From Rhodopirellula sp. SM50 (lineage in GTDB: Bacteria > Planctomycetota > Planctomycetia > Pirellulales > Pirellulaceae): DNA of 63,778 bases. The stretch spans positions 1-63,778 of the forward strand of contig NZ_NTFY01000041.1 in NCBI RefSeq assembly GCF_002289565.1, given 5' to 3'. The notes below the pieces were generated by a model. That model worked only from the letters and a program-made list of their open reading frames with translations, was not told the DNA's origin and ran no database searches. The position numbers were made by a program, and so were the translations under genes. Of the stretch, positions 1 through 8,039 are shown piece after piece. Position 1 is the stretch's first letter; every line of letters begins with the position of its first letter.

Positions 1-45
1 CCGCTGGAGGCCGAAATAGCTGGCTAAGCCTTTTTCGTAGAACAT
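1..45 (-). CDS. start of a leftward gene cut by the window edge
   Basis: Reading leftwards from an ATG at 45 gives fifteen open codons (MFYEKGLASYFGLQR) up to the window edge, preceded by an AGGA-like ribosome site about ten bases upstream. Fifteen residues are too few to name a family. The gene would be divergent from the phosphodiesterase gene at 159, with the intervening bases holding a short tandem repeat. It could also be a chance frame. Confidence 0.35.
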   Translation of the reverse strand, partial: MFYEKGLASYFGLQR

Positions 46-84
46 TTTCAAATTCCTATTCCAAACCGGTTTATCCCGGCGCAC

Positions 85-148
85 CTGCCACTCCATCATT
101 CTGCCACTCCATCATTCTGCCCCCATCGTTTTGCCCCCATCGTTTTGC
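85..148. repeat. family F short tandem repeat
   Basis: Two 16-bp copies of ctgccactccatcatt (85-116) are followed by two copies of a related unit, gcccccatcgtttt (119-146). The second unit recurs in the opposite orientation at 3164-3195, so this is a dispersed repeat and not a local duplication only. It ends 11 bases before the start codon of the gene at 159 and must lie in its leader. Confidence 0.7.
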
Positions 149-158
149 CTCCCCAACC

Positions 159-959
159 ATGAACCGAACTGCCATCACCTGTCTCCTGCTCACCCTCAAC
201 ATCGGGTTCGCGTCGACACTCCTCGCCCAGGGCGTCACCCCCGCGCGGCAAGCCCACGCCCACAACGACTACTTGCACGACCGTCCGTTGCTGGACGCCT
301 TGGACAACGGGTTTTGTAGCGTTGAAGCGGACATCTATTTGATCGATGGCGAGCTATTGGTCGCGCATGACTTGGACAAAACGTCGCCCGAGCGGACGCT
401 GCAAAGCCTCTACCTTGATCCGCTCCGCAAACGCATTCAACAATCCGGTGGCAGCGTCTACGGCGACGGAAAAACGGTGACATTGTTGATTGACATAAAA
501 TCCGAAGGGGAATCAACCTATCGAGCCTTGGACGCTGTTTTGTCCGGCTATCAAGACATCTTGACCCACGTCGACGAACAGGGCGTCCACTCCGGCGCCG
601 TCACCGCGATCATCAGTGGCAACCGTGCGGTCAAAGAGATTCAGGCCGACCCGACACGTTACGCCGGAATCGACGGCCGGCTTTCAGACCTGGACAGCGA
701 CCTCTCACCAGACCTCTTGCCGTTGATCAGCGATCACTGGGGACGCAACTTCCAATGGCGCGGTGACGGAGAAATGCCGCAGGCGGATCGCGAAAAATTG
801 AAACGTGTGCTCCAGCAAGCTCACGCCGACCGACGCCGCGTGCGTTTCTGGGCGACACCTGACAAGCCAACCGTTTGGGCGGCCCTGGCCGAAGCGGGCG
901 TTGACCTGATCAACACCGACGACCTGGTCGGGCTGGGCGAATTCCTGCGGTCACGATGA
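159..959 (+). CDS. secreted PI-PLC/glycerophosphodiesterase-fold protein
   Basis: A 266-residue protein with a signal peptide (about residues 1-24, ending LLAQ), so it is probably exported. The start of the mature domain carries HAHNDY (33-38), then EAD (56-58) and AHD (69-71). This is the arrangement of catalytic histidine and metal-binding acidic residues in the glycerophosphodiester phosphodiesterase / PI-PLC TIM-barrel superfamily. A later LLIDIKSEG strand and the terminal DLINTDDL also fit that fold. Seen: motifs and signal peptide. Known: the superfamily cleaves phosphodiesters. Inferred: a role in scavenging organic phosphate, supported by the phosphatase gene just downstream. The substrate is not predictable. 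Confidence 0.8.
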   Translation: MNRTAITCLLLTLNIGFASTLLAQGVTPARQAHAHNDYLHDRPLLDALDNGFCSVEADIYLIDGELLVAHDLDKTSPERTLQSLYLDPLRKRIQQSGGSVYGDGKTVTLLIDIKSEGESTYRALDAVLSGYQDILTHVDEQGVHSGAVTAIISGNRAVKEIQADPTRYAGIDGRLSDLDSDLSPDLLPLISDHWGRNFQWRGDGEMPQADREKLKRVLQQAHADRRRVRFWATPDKPTVWAALAEAGVDLINTDDLVGLGEFLRSR

Positions 960-1047
960 CGCTTTGAGTACCGCACGTGATCGCGGCGGATCGGATAGAC
1001 TGCAGCCCCCGTATCCCCGTGTCTCCCCGCGCACTTGACTGCTCCCC

Positions 1048-2940
1048 ATGCGAACCATGCTGGCCTTGCTTTTGTCCGTTCTCGGATCGATCGTTCACGC
1101 ACAAGACGCTCCACCACCGAAGCATCATGTTGCCGATCCGGCCGATGCCTCGATCACGATCTCCACGGCCCGGGATCCGATCCGGTTGACCCATGGTCCG
1201 ATGCTGGGCCAGCCCACCGCGACGTCGATGCGGGTCTGGGCAAGGACGTCGGATCCGGGACAATTCGAAGTCCATTACGGCACCGTGGCGGACAACATGG
1301 ATTTGGTCAGCGAGCCCGGCCAGACGACGATCGGTCACGACAACACCGGGGTGGCTGACCTGGTCGGGCTGTCAAGCGACACCCGGTATCACTATCAGGT
1401 CTGGGTCAACGGGCGGCCCCACGGCTTGCCGGGCAGCTTCCGGACGCTGCCCAGTGCCGATCAGTCGCGGAACGAAACCTACAATCCCGACGGGCTGTTC
1501 AATTTCCGTTTCCAGATCGGATCGTGCGCCAACCAGAACCCGCTGCACGGCGGCGGCCACCGGGCGACGACCTACGAGCACCTGGGTCGCGACTGGGCCG
1601 ACAAGGTCCACTTCCACGTGATGAACGGCGATTGGCTGTACGAAGAACAGCGGCGGTATCCGCCGGACGCCTGGCAGCTCGTTCAAGGAGCCAGTGCCAA
1701 ACCGCGAGTCGCCCAAATCGCGCCCACGATCATCGGCGTCTGGGAAAACTACAAACTGTACCTGGATCGCGGTGAAGCTCTGTCGCAGTGGCATCGCCAT
1801 GTGCCCAGCTACTTCACCTTCGATGATCACGAGTTGGTCAACGACATCTGGGGCTCGGCGGAAACGGGCAAACGTCACCGCCGTACGGTCTTTCGCGACA
1901 TCGGCACGCAGGCCTGGTACGACTACCTGGGATGGGCCAATCCGACCGAATATCACCACCCGGTTCATTTCGGCAAAGCGACGATGCGCCGCGACAGCGA
2001 TCTGCTGTACGATCAAAACGCCGACTTCACCAAGATGCCGCTGGCGGAAATGGGCAACCTGCACGTCCACTGGGGAACGCCCGAAGCCGGCGTCAACGAC
2101 ATGGAATTCGATGACGATTCCGGCCACAAGAATTCTTATGTATACGATATCGTCGAGGTCATCGATCCGCACACGTTGCGTTTGCATATGCCGGCGAAAA
2201 TCGACGACACCAACGTCAGCTACTCGATCGGTCGACGAAGCTATGGAAAGAAACGCGTCGGCAATTGCGAATTCTATTTCATCGACACCCGCGGTGATCG
2301 TCAAATGCACGACGTCACCCAGCGAGACAAACCGGGCGTTTCGATGCTAGGTCGGCCGCAACGGGAATGGTTGCTGCGCAGCATGCGTGAAAGCGACGCC
2401 GATTTCCGCTTCGTCATCTCGACCGTCCCCTTCATGATTCCCCACAGCGGCGCAGGTGGGTTTGAAGCCGATGCGGCGAACAAGGAAGAAGCTTGGACGG
2501 GGTTCTTTGATGAACGCGAGTTTTTGATTGCCGAATGGGAAAAGATCGGCAAGCGTGTGTTTGTGATGACCGGTGATCTGCACAACAGCTTTGCGATCAA
2601 GGTCACCGACAACGTCTGGGAGTTCTGCTGCGGACCGCACAACAGCGTCAACCACGTGCCGGTCAACGACGAGAGCGACCGCCCTGCGACGGGCAAGTTC
2701 AAGTTCGGACCGCGGGAGTGCGACATCCGCTGGAGCAGCTACATCCTGCCGGATCTGCCACGGTTGGAGCGGTTGTATCCGTACTTCTGTGTCGTCCAGA
2801 TCAACAACGTGTTCAACATGCCACAGAAGCTGGGCGGCAAACGCTTGGTCGCCTACCCCCACCCGCAAGTCGTGTTCCAGTACTACGACGGTCGAACCGG
2901 AGAACTCGCCTACGCCGAATCGATTTCGACCGAGCGTTGA
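1048..2940 (+). CDS. PhoD-like alkaline phosphatase
   Basis: A 630-residue exported protein with signal peptide MRTMLALLLSVLGSIVHAQ. Residues about 45-140 look like the Ig-like PhoD N-terminal domain (LTHGPMLGQPTATSMRVWAR). The catalytic domain shows FQIGSCAN, NGDWLYEE, DDHELVNDIWGS and GDLHNSF, the metal-ligand motifs of PhoD phosphatases, which release phosphate from phosphate mono- and diesters using metal ions. It lies about 90 bases after the phosphodiesterase-like gene on the same strand, so the two may be expressed together as a phosphate-acquisition pair. I saw no Pho box. Family assignment is firm; the substrate and true phosphatase activity are inferred. Confidence 0.87.
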   Translation: MRTMLALLLSVLGSIVHAQDAPPPKHHVADPADASITISTARDPIRLTHGPMLGQPTATSMRVWARTSDPGQFEVHYGTVADNMDLVSEPGQTTIGHDNTGVADLVGLSSDTRYHYQVWVNGRPHGLPGSFRTLPSADQSRNETYNPDGLFNFRFQIGSCANQNPLHGGGHRATTYEHLGRDWADKVHFHVMNGDWLYEEQRRYPPDAWQLVQGASAKPRVAQIAPTIIGVWENYKLYLDRGEALSQWHRHVPSYFTFDDHELVNDIWGSAETGKRHRRTVFRDIGTQAWYDYLGWANPTEYHHPVHFGKATMRRDSDLLYDQNADFTKMPLAEMGNLHVHWGTPEAGVNDMEFDDDSGHKNSYVYDIVEVIDPHTLRLHMPAKIDDTNVSYSIGRRSYGKKRVGNCEFYFIDTRGDRQMHDVTQRDKPGVSMLGRPQREWLLRSMRESDADFRFVISTVPFMIPHSGAGGFEADAANKEEAWTGFFDEREFLIAEWEKIGKRVFVMTGDLHNSFAIKVTDNVWEFCCGPHNSVNHVPVNDESDRPATGKFKFGPRECDIRWSSYILPDLPRLERLYPYFCVVQINNVFNMPQKLGGKRLVAYPHPQVVFQYYDGRTGELAYAESISTER

Positions 2941-3006
2941 GAACGCCGGCAGACTTCCCATCACTCACCGGGCGGGAAGGGTCGCTCAACGTGGCGACGG
3001 TTGCGA

Positions 3007-3073
3007 GATGGGACCTATGGAACATCGGTGACCTATTGGTTCGATACGTCCTATCGGTCCTATTCGTCCCATT
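3007..3073. repeat. family E palindromic repeat, copy 1
   Basis: The left half contains gatgggacctatgg and the right half GTCCTATTCGTCCCAT, which is roughly its reverse complement. The same right half occurs at 53603-53618 and 53701-53716, in the mosaic repeat region upstream of the WYL regulator. It lies in the gap after the phosphatase gene. Confidence 0.65.
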
Positions 3074-3163
3074 GAACGCAACACCCTGTCGCGCAGCGGC
3101 TGGCCCGACCGCTGCCGAGAAGCCATTTTGCTTCACTGCGCCATCGGCCGACCGGAGAAGAGC

Positions 3164-3195
3164 TGGCAAAACGATGGGGGCAAAACGATTCAATC
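3164..3195. repeat. family F repeat, inverted copy
   Basis: Contains ggcaaaacgatgggggc followed by a second aaaacgat, the reverse complement of the unit at 119-146. It ends about 25 bases beyond the 3' end of the leftward YbjN-like gene. Confidence 0.6.
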
Positions 3196-3220
3196 ATGCG
3201 ATCATTTTGGAGGTTCTGAT

Positions 3221-3637
3221 TCAACGCACGATGTCGTCTTGGTCGCAGCGATCGATCGCATGGGCGCTGGCCAACAGAAAGAATCGGGTCGCCTCGACGA
3301 TCGCTTCGGCGCTGATGCCGCCCCGGATCGGGATGTGGTAGTCAAACACGATGGACTCACGTTCGTTGACGTGCGCCCGGACCGTGGAGATGTCGTTGTT
3401 GACGCGATTGACGAACTCCAGTTTCGCGGCGCGATCGGTGTTCTCCTTGACGCCGACGAAGGTCATCAACATCAGTCGCTCGTTGTCGGCCGTTTGCATC
3501 ACGTAACAGGAAACGCCGCGGGTCACGACCAGGTCGCCGTCGTTGTCACGGCGGACTTCCAGGTCCGTGGGCTCAAAGATGGCGTCGAGTGTTTCTGCGG
3601 TCAGGTCGCTCGGTCGCAGCACTTCGTTGATCGGCAT
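3221..3637 (-). CDS. YbjN-like (type III secretion chaperone fold) protein
   Basis: A soluble 138-residue protein without signal peptide or membrane segment. The pattern of an initial helix, a FEPTDLEVRRDNDGDL strand region, an MQTADNERLMLMTFVGV strand pair and the final helical stretch FFLLASAHAI resembles the YbjN family (PF10722), whose members have a chaperone-like fold and no agreed biochemical role. This is pattern recognition and not a strong motif match. The gene stands alone between two repeat-containing gaps, convergent with the PhoD gene and codirectional with gap. No function is proposed. Confidence 0.6.
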   Translation of the reverse strand: MPINEVLRPSDLTAETLDAIFEPTDLEVRRDNDGDLVVTRGVSCYVMQTADNERLMLMTFVGVKENTDRAAKLEFVNRVNNDISTVRAHVNERESIVFDYHIPIRGGISAEAIVEATRFFLLASAHAIDRCDQDDIVR

Positions 3638-3695
3638 GTCGTTTCCGGGGGCAAGATGATGGCGTCGGGATTAGGCAACTCGGGCGAGCCGCGCA

Positions 3696-3829
3696 ATACC
3701 GCTAAGTTAAGCTCGACGGGAGAGGCCGCTCGCGCTGGCGCGAACCGGCTGATGTCAAACGAATATCAGCCGTTTGGCGCCAGCCTACGGGCCCCAGCTC
3801 TGGGCAAGACCGCGTTAACTTAGCGGTAT
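3696..3829. repeat. family A nested palindrome, copy 1
   Basis: The element is bounded by perfect 15-bp inverted ends, ATACCGCTAAGTTAA on the left and its complement on the right. Inside is a second palindrome whose arms read about gctggcgcgaaccggctgat and atcagccgtttggcgccagc. It lies between the YbjN-like gene and the gap terminator. Two further copies are at 7856-7986 and 21130-21260; the core of this copy has the same orientation as the one at 21130. Confidence 0.85.
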
Positions 3830-3885
3830 CGCGCGAGTCGCATTTCCCACCCCCAACCAAACGGGTACGCCAGCGCCTGTCAATG

Positions 3886-3921
3886 CCAAAAAAACAGGCT
3901 CGCTGTTTCCAGCGAGCCTGT
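3886..3921 (-). terminator. intrinsic terminator of gap
   Basis: A perfect 12-bp stem (3894-3905 with 3910-3921, acaggctcgctg) closes a four-base loop. On the minus strand it is followed by a run of seven T (3888-3894). It lies 57 bases beyond the gap stop codon and is correctly oriented for that gene. Confidence 0.88.
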
Positions 3922-3977
3922 CTCGTCGTTCGTCATTCAAACGCGGCAGCGATTCGTCACCGCGTCGGCGGCAGAAC

Positions 3978-4990
<1,013 letters not shown>

Positions 4991-5151
4991 ATTGGGGTAG
5001 ACTCAGCCAATTCGCTGGCCGGCATCGGATAAAGGTTCGATGAGTCAGCGGGAGCCCATTCTCACTCGCTTGGAGAAGCTGCGAATCGCTGCGATGAGCT
5101 GCAGTCGTGGCGCTGATCATGACGCCGGGATTATAGGAACACAAATCCGTT

Positions 5152-6003
5152 TTGAACCAGCCCCCGCATTCCCCCCGTCCCCCGGACTGGCTGCGACCGC
5201 CCGGCGTTGCCGCCGGGACTTGGCAATACGTCCATCAGCGGACGATCGCACGCCACTATGACGACTTTGTGGCGGACACCCCGCTCTGTGAACTCGATCG
5301 ACGTTACGTCTTGGAAACGCTTCGCGCCGTTTCCTCCCGACCGTCCGCAATGCCTGCCGCAGAATCCGACCATTCTCATCCCGTGATCCTCGATCTGGGG
5401 GCCGGCACCGGTCGCTTGGCCGAACCCGTCCGCCAACTCGGGTACGACGTCCTGGCCGTCGATCTCAGTCAATCCATGCTGGAAACCCTGGTGGAGCGTC
5501 ACGGTGGTCAGGCAGCGGTGCATCAGGCAGCGGCCGGAACCATCCTGCCGCTGCGCGCCAATTTGGTACAGCTTGATGCGATCGCCGACTCCATCGCCGA
5601 TCACGCGATTTGCATGTTCAGCACGATCGGCATGATTCAAGGCCGAGCCAATCGTGTTCGCTTTCTGTGCCATATCGCACGCGTCGTTCGCCCCGGCGGC
5701 TGCCTGATCCTTCATGTCCACCGTCGCTGGGCGGCCTTGCGTGAAGCAGGCGGAATGCGGCGTCTGATGCGCAGTTGGATCCGTTCGTTTCGAAGTGACG
5801 CAGAATTCGGCGACGCAACCTATGCCTACCGCGGGCTCGACAAGATGTTCATGCATCGCTTTAGCGAGCGTGAGATTCAATCGGAACTAAACGCCGCGGG
5901 CTGGACCGTGCGGCAAATCGACCGCGTGGGCTTGGATGGCGGCGAATTGACGCAATCGGCATGGAGTGCGAGCGGGCTGTTTTTGGTCTGCACGCGAGAA
6001 TGA
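5152..6003 (+). CDS. class I SAM-dependent methyltransferase
   Basis: A soluble 283-residue protein with the glycine-rich SAM motif DLGAGTGRLAEP near residue 82, the acidic ribose-binding region VDLSQSM, and later ICMFSTIGM and VVRPGGCLILHVH, which match motifs II and III of class I methyltransferases. The start is probably TTG at 5152: an in-frame TAG at 5134 excludes anything further upstream, an AGGAA lies about ten bases ahead, and there is no good ATG before the conserved domain. Substrate unknown. It is divergent from gap and convergent with cmk. Confidence 0.85.
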   Translation: MNQPPHSPRPPDWLRPPGVAAGTWQYVHQRTIARHYDDFVADTPLCELDRRYVLETLRAVSSRPSAMPAAESDHSHPVILDLGAGTGRLAEPVRQLGYDVLAVDLSQSMLETLVERHGGQAAVHQAAAGTILPLRANLVQLDAIADSIADHAICMFSTIGMIQGRANRVRFLCHIARVVRPGGCLILHVHRRWAALREAGGMRRLMRSWIRSFRSDAEFGDATYAYRGLDKMFMHRFSEREIQSELNAAGWTVRQIDRVGLDGGELTQSAWSASGLFLVCTRE

Positions 6004-6044
6004 GGGGCGGGCGGCGGATGTCGGTGGGGTAAGAAAATTTACCT

Positions 6045-6737
6045 CTACCGCGACTCGATCCGAGATCGGACCAGCGACACGATCTGCTGAAGCACTTCTT
6101 CGGGCAGCATGCCGTCGGTGTTGACGACCACGGCGTCTTCGGCGGCGCGGAGTCGCCCGACGTCGCGCATTCGGTCTTCCAGGTCGCGTTGGTTTTGCGC
6201 CGCCAAGACGTCTTCCAGCGTGACGTAGCGTCCGGAATCGGCCAATTGTCGCATCCGTCGTTTGGCGCGTTCCACCGGCGACGCCGTCAAGAAGACTTTG
6301 CACTCGGCGTGTGGAAACACTTCGGCGCCTTGATCGCGACCCTCGGTGACGATGTCGCGTCCCTCGGCAATGTCCCGTTGGATCTGTGACAATTGCGTGC
6401 GAACGGCGGGGACGTCGGCCAAGTAGCGAATCGACTGGGTGACCTCGGGCGTGCGAATCCATTCCGAAACATCTTCCCCGTCGAGACGGACGGTGCGATC
6501 CTGCCACGACAACGTGAGGGTTGCGACGAATTCGGACAGTCGTTCGGCATCTTGCAAATCGATTTGGGCGCGGATCGCGGCCAGCGTCGCGGCTCGATAG
6601 AGCGCGCCGGTATCCAGAAATTCGAACGCCAGTTGTGCCGCAACTTGGTGCGCGATACTGCTTTTGCCGGCACCGGCGGGGCCATCAATGGTGACGATCA
6701 ACGGAAAAACATCCTGCAATTGACGAAGTAAGATCAC
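6045..6737 (-). CDS. cmk: cytidylate kinase
   Basis: A 230-residue CMP/dCMP kinase, phosphorylating CMP and dCMP with ATP for nucleotide synthesis. The P-loop GPAGAGKSS is near residue 19, followed by FLDTGALYRA, where the aspartate and tyrosine are conserved in the NMP-binding region. GRDQGAEVFPHAECKVFLTA is the family's (I/V)xGRDxGTxVFPxAxxKxFLTA signature with Q and A at two usually conserved positions. VNTDGM near the end replaces the usual (I/D)S(T/D). The start is GTG at 6737 and has no strong ribosome site; a TTG eleven codons later is possible. The gene is divergent from the permease at 6766. Confidence 0.93.
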   Translation of the reverse strand: MILLRQLQDVFPLIVTIDGPAGAGKSSIAHQVAAQLAFEFLDTGALYRAATLAAIRAQIDLQDAERLSEFVATLTLSWQDRTVRLDGEDVSEWIRTPEVTQSIRYLADVPAVRTQLSQIQRDIAEGRDIVTEGRDQGAEVFPHAECKVFLTASPVERAKRRMRQLADSGRYVTLEDVLAAQNQRDLEDRMRDVGRLRAAEDAVVVNTDGMLPEEVLQQIVSLVRSRIESR

Positions 6738-6765
6738 CGCCTATGGTGATGGCGCGACCCACGTT

Positions 6766-7719
6766 GTGCAATTGGGAGGAACTTCGAATCCCCACAACGA
6801 TCAGGCTCCTCGCCCCCCACACCTGTCGTTTTCATTCGTGCGCGACTACCTGAAGCTCCACTTCGTCGTCTTGATCTGGGGCTTCACCGCGGTGTTGGGA
6901 AAGCTGATCGAATTGAGTGCGACCCAAGTCGTGTTGTACCGCAGCGCCGCCGCGGCCGTGATCCTGTTCGCCCTGCTGCCGCGCCGCGCGGCGGTTTCCA
7001 AACCACTTGCCGCTGCCTTGCTCGTCAACGGCATGTTGGTCGGGGCGCATTGGATTCTGTTCTTCCTGGCAGTCAAAATCGCAAACGTTTCGATTTGCAT
7101 GATCGGCATGGCCACCACATCGTTTTGGACGGCGCTGTTGGAACCGATTCTGATTCGAAAGGTCCGTTTCCAGTGGGGGAACCTGCTGTTGGGCTGTGTC
7201 GTGATTGCGGCGGTTTACTGGATCTACCGCAGCGAGACGCGGTTTCACTATGGGCTGTTAGTGGCGTTGGTCGGGGCAGTCGTGGCCACGCTGTTTTCGA
7301 TCATCAACGGATTGTTCGCGGGCAAAGTCCATCCGCAATCGGTGGTGATGTACGAGATGGCCGGTGCCGGCGTGTTTTGCGGCTTGGCACTGATCACCGC
7401 CGACGCGTTCGGGGTTCCGCTTGATTCGGACCGCTACCTGCCGACCTCCCTGGAATGGCTTTGGCTGGCGATACTCGTGCTGGCCGGCACGGTCCTGGCC
7501 TACCAGATTTATGTCGAGCTGTTGGATCGGCTATCCGTCTTCACGATCAACTTTGCCAACAACCTGGAACCCGTCTACGGGATCTCGCTGGGGGCGTTGT
7601 TCTTTGGCGATCACGAACTGCTGGGAAGTCGTTTTTACGCCGGCACGCTGGTGATCCTGGCGGCGGTGATCGTCCAGCCCTGGCTGATGAAAACCGAACG
7701 CACGCCCGGGGCGGAGTGA
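6766..7719 (+). CDS. EamA/DMT-superfamily permease
   Basis: An integral membrane protein of 317 residues with about ten hydrophobic segments in two related halves, as in EamA transporters. Typical family stretches are LHFVVLIWGFTAVLGKL at the first helix and ANNLEPVYGISLGALFFGDH in the second repeat. The first possible start is GTG at 6766, but GTG at 6838 (VRDYLKLHFVV) would start directly before helix 1 and may be the real one, because the first 24 residues are polar and proline-rich. The transported substrate cannot be inferred. Confidence 0.85.
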   Translation: MQLGGTSNPHNDQAPRPPHLSFSFVRDYLKLHFVVLIWGFTAVLGKLIELSATQVVLYRSAAAAVILFALLPRRAAVSKPLAAALLVNGMLVGAHWILFFLAVKIANVSICMIGMATTSFWTALLEPILIRKVRFQWGNLLLGCVVIAAVYWIYRSETRFHYGLLVALVGAVVATLFSIINGLFAGKVHPQSVVMYEMAGAGVFCGLALITADAFGVPLDSDRYLPTSLEWLWLAILVLAGTVLAYQIYVELLDRLSVFTINFANNLEPVYGISLGALFFGDHELLGSRFYAGTLVILAAVIVQPWLMKTERTPGAE

Positions 7720-7780
7720 TCCGATAGAATGGACGTCCCGTGCGAAAGGCACCGGCATCGCCGACGGCTGTGCAGCCTTC

Positions 7781-8009
7781 GTTGGTGTGCAGCCTTGAGG
7801 CGCCCCCTAACGCGTTTCAAGCGTTCCGCAATGCCGGGGAGAGCGGCTATAGGTAATACCGCTAAGTTGAGCGTCGTTTCTTCAGATGAGGGCCCGTAGG
7901 CTCGCGCCAAACGGCTGATATTCGTTTGATATCAGCCGGTTCGCGCCAGCGTCCGGGCCCCCTCATTCATGTTAACTTAGCGGCATTGGGCTAAAGCCTG
8001 GACACCAAC
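7781..8009. repeat. outer inverted repeat enclosing family A copy 2
   Basis: The flanks of the family A element form an imperfect 19-bp inverted repeat: gttggtgtgcagccttgag at 7781-7799 and ctaaagcctggacaccaac at 7991-8009. The right flank is nearly identical to that of copy 3 (21265-21283). The unit that moves or is conserved may therefore extend beyond the ATACCGCTAAGTTAA ends. Confidence 0.6.
7856..7986. repeat. family A nested palindrome, copy 2 (inverted core)
   Basis: The 131-bp element has ends ATACCGCTAAGTTGA and, in reverse complement, ATGCCGCTAAGTTAA. Its core (ctcgcgccaaacggctgata ... atcagccggttcgcgccagc) is inverted relative to copies 1 and 3. It lies between the EamA gene and the first CehA/McbA gene. 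Confidence 0.85.
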
Positions 8010-8039
8010 ACCTCCCGATGAACTCCTGTAGGTACGTCG

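Noticed and set aside
3128..3823. Plus-strand frame of 231 codons over the YbjN-like gene
   Set aside because: It is antisense to the better-supported minus-strand gene and its ends lie in repeat sequence.
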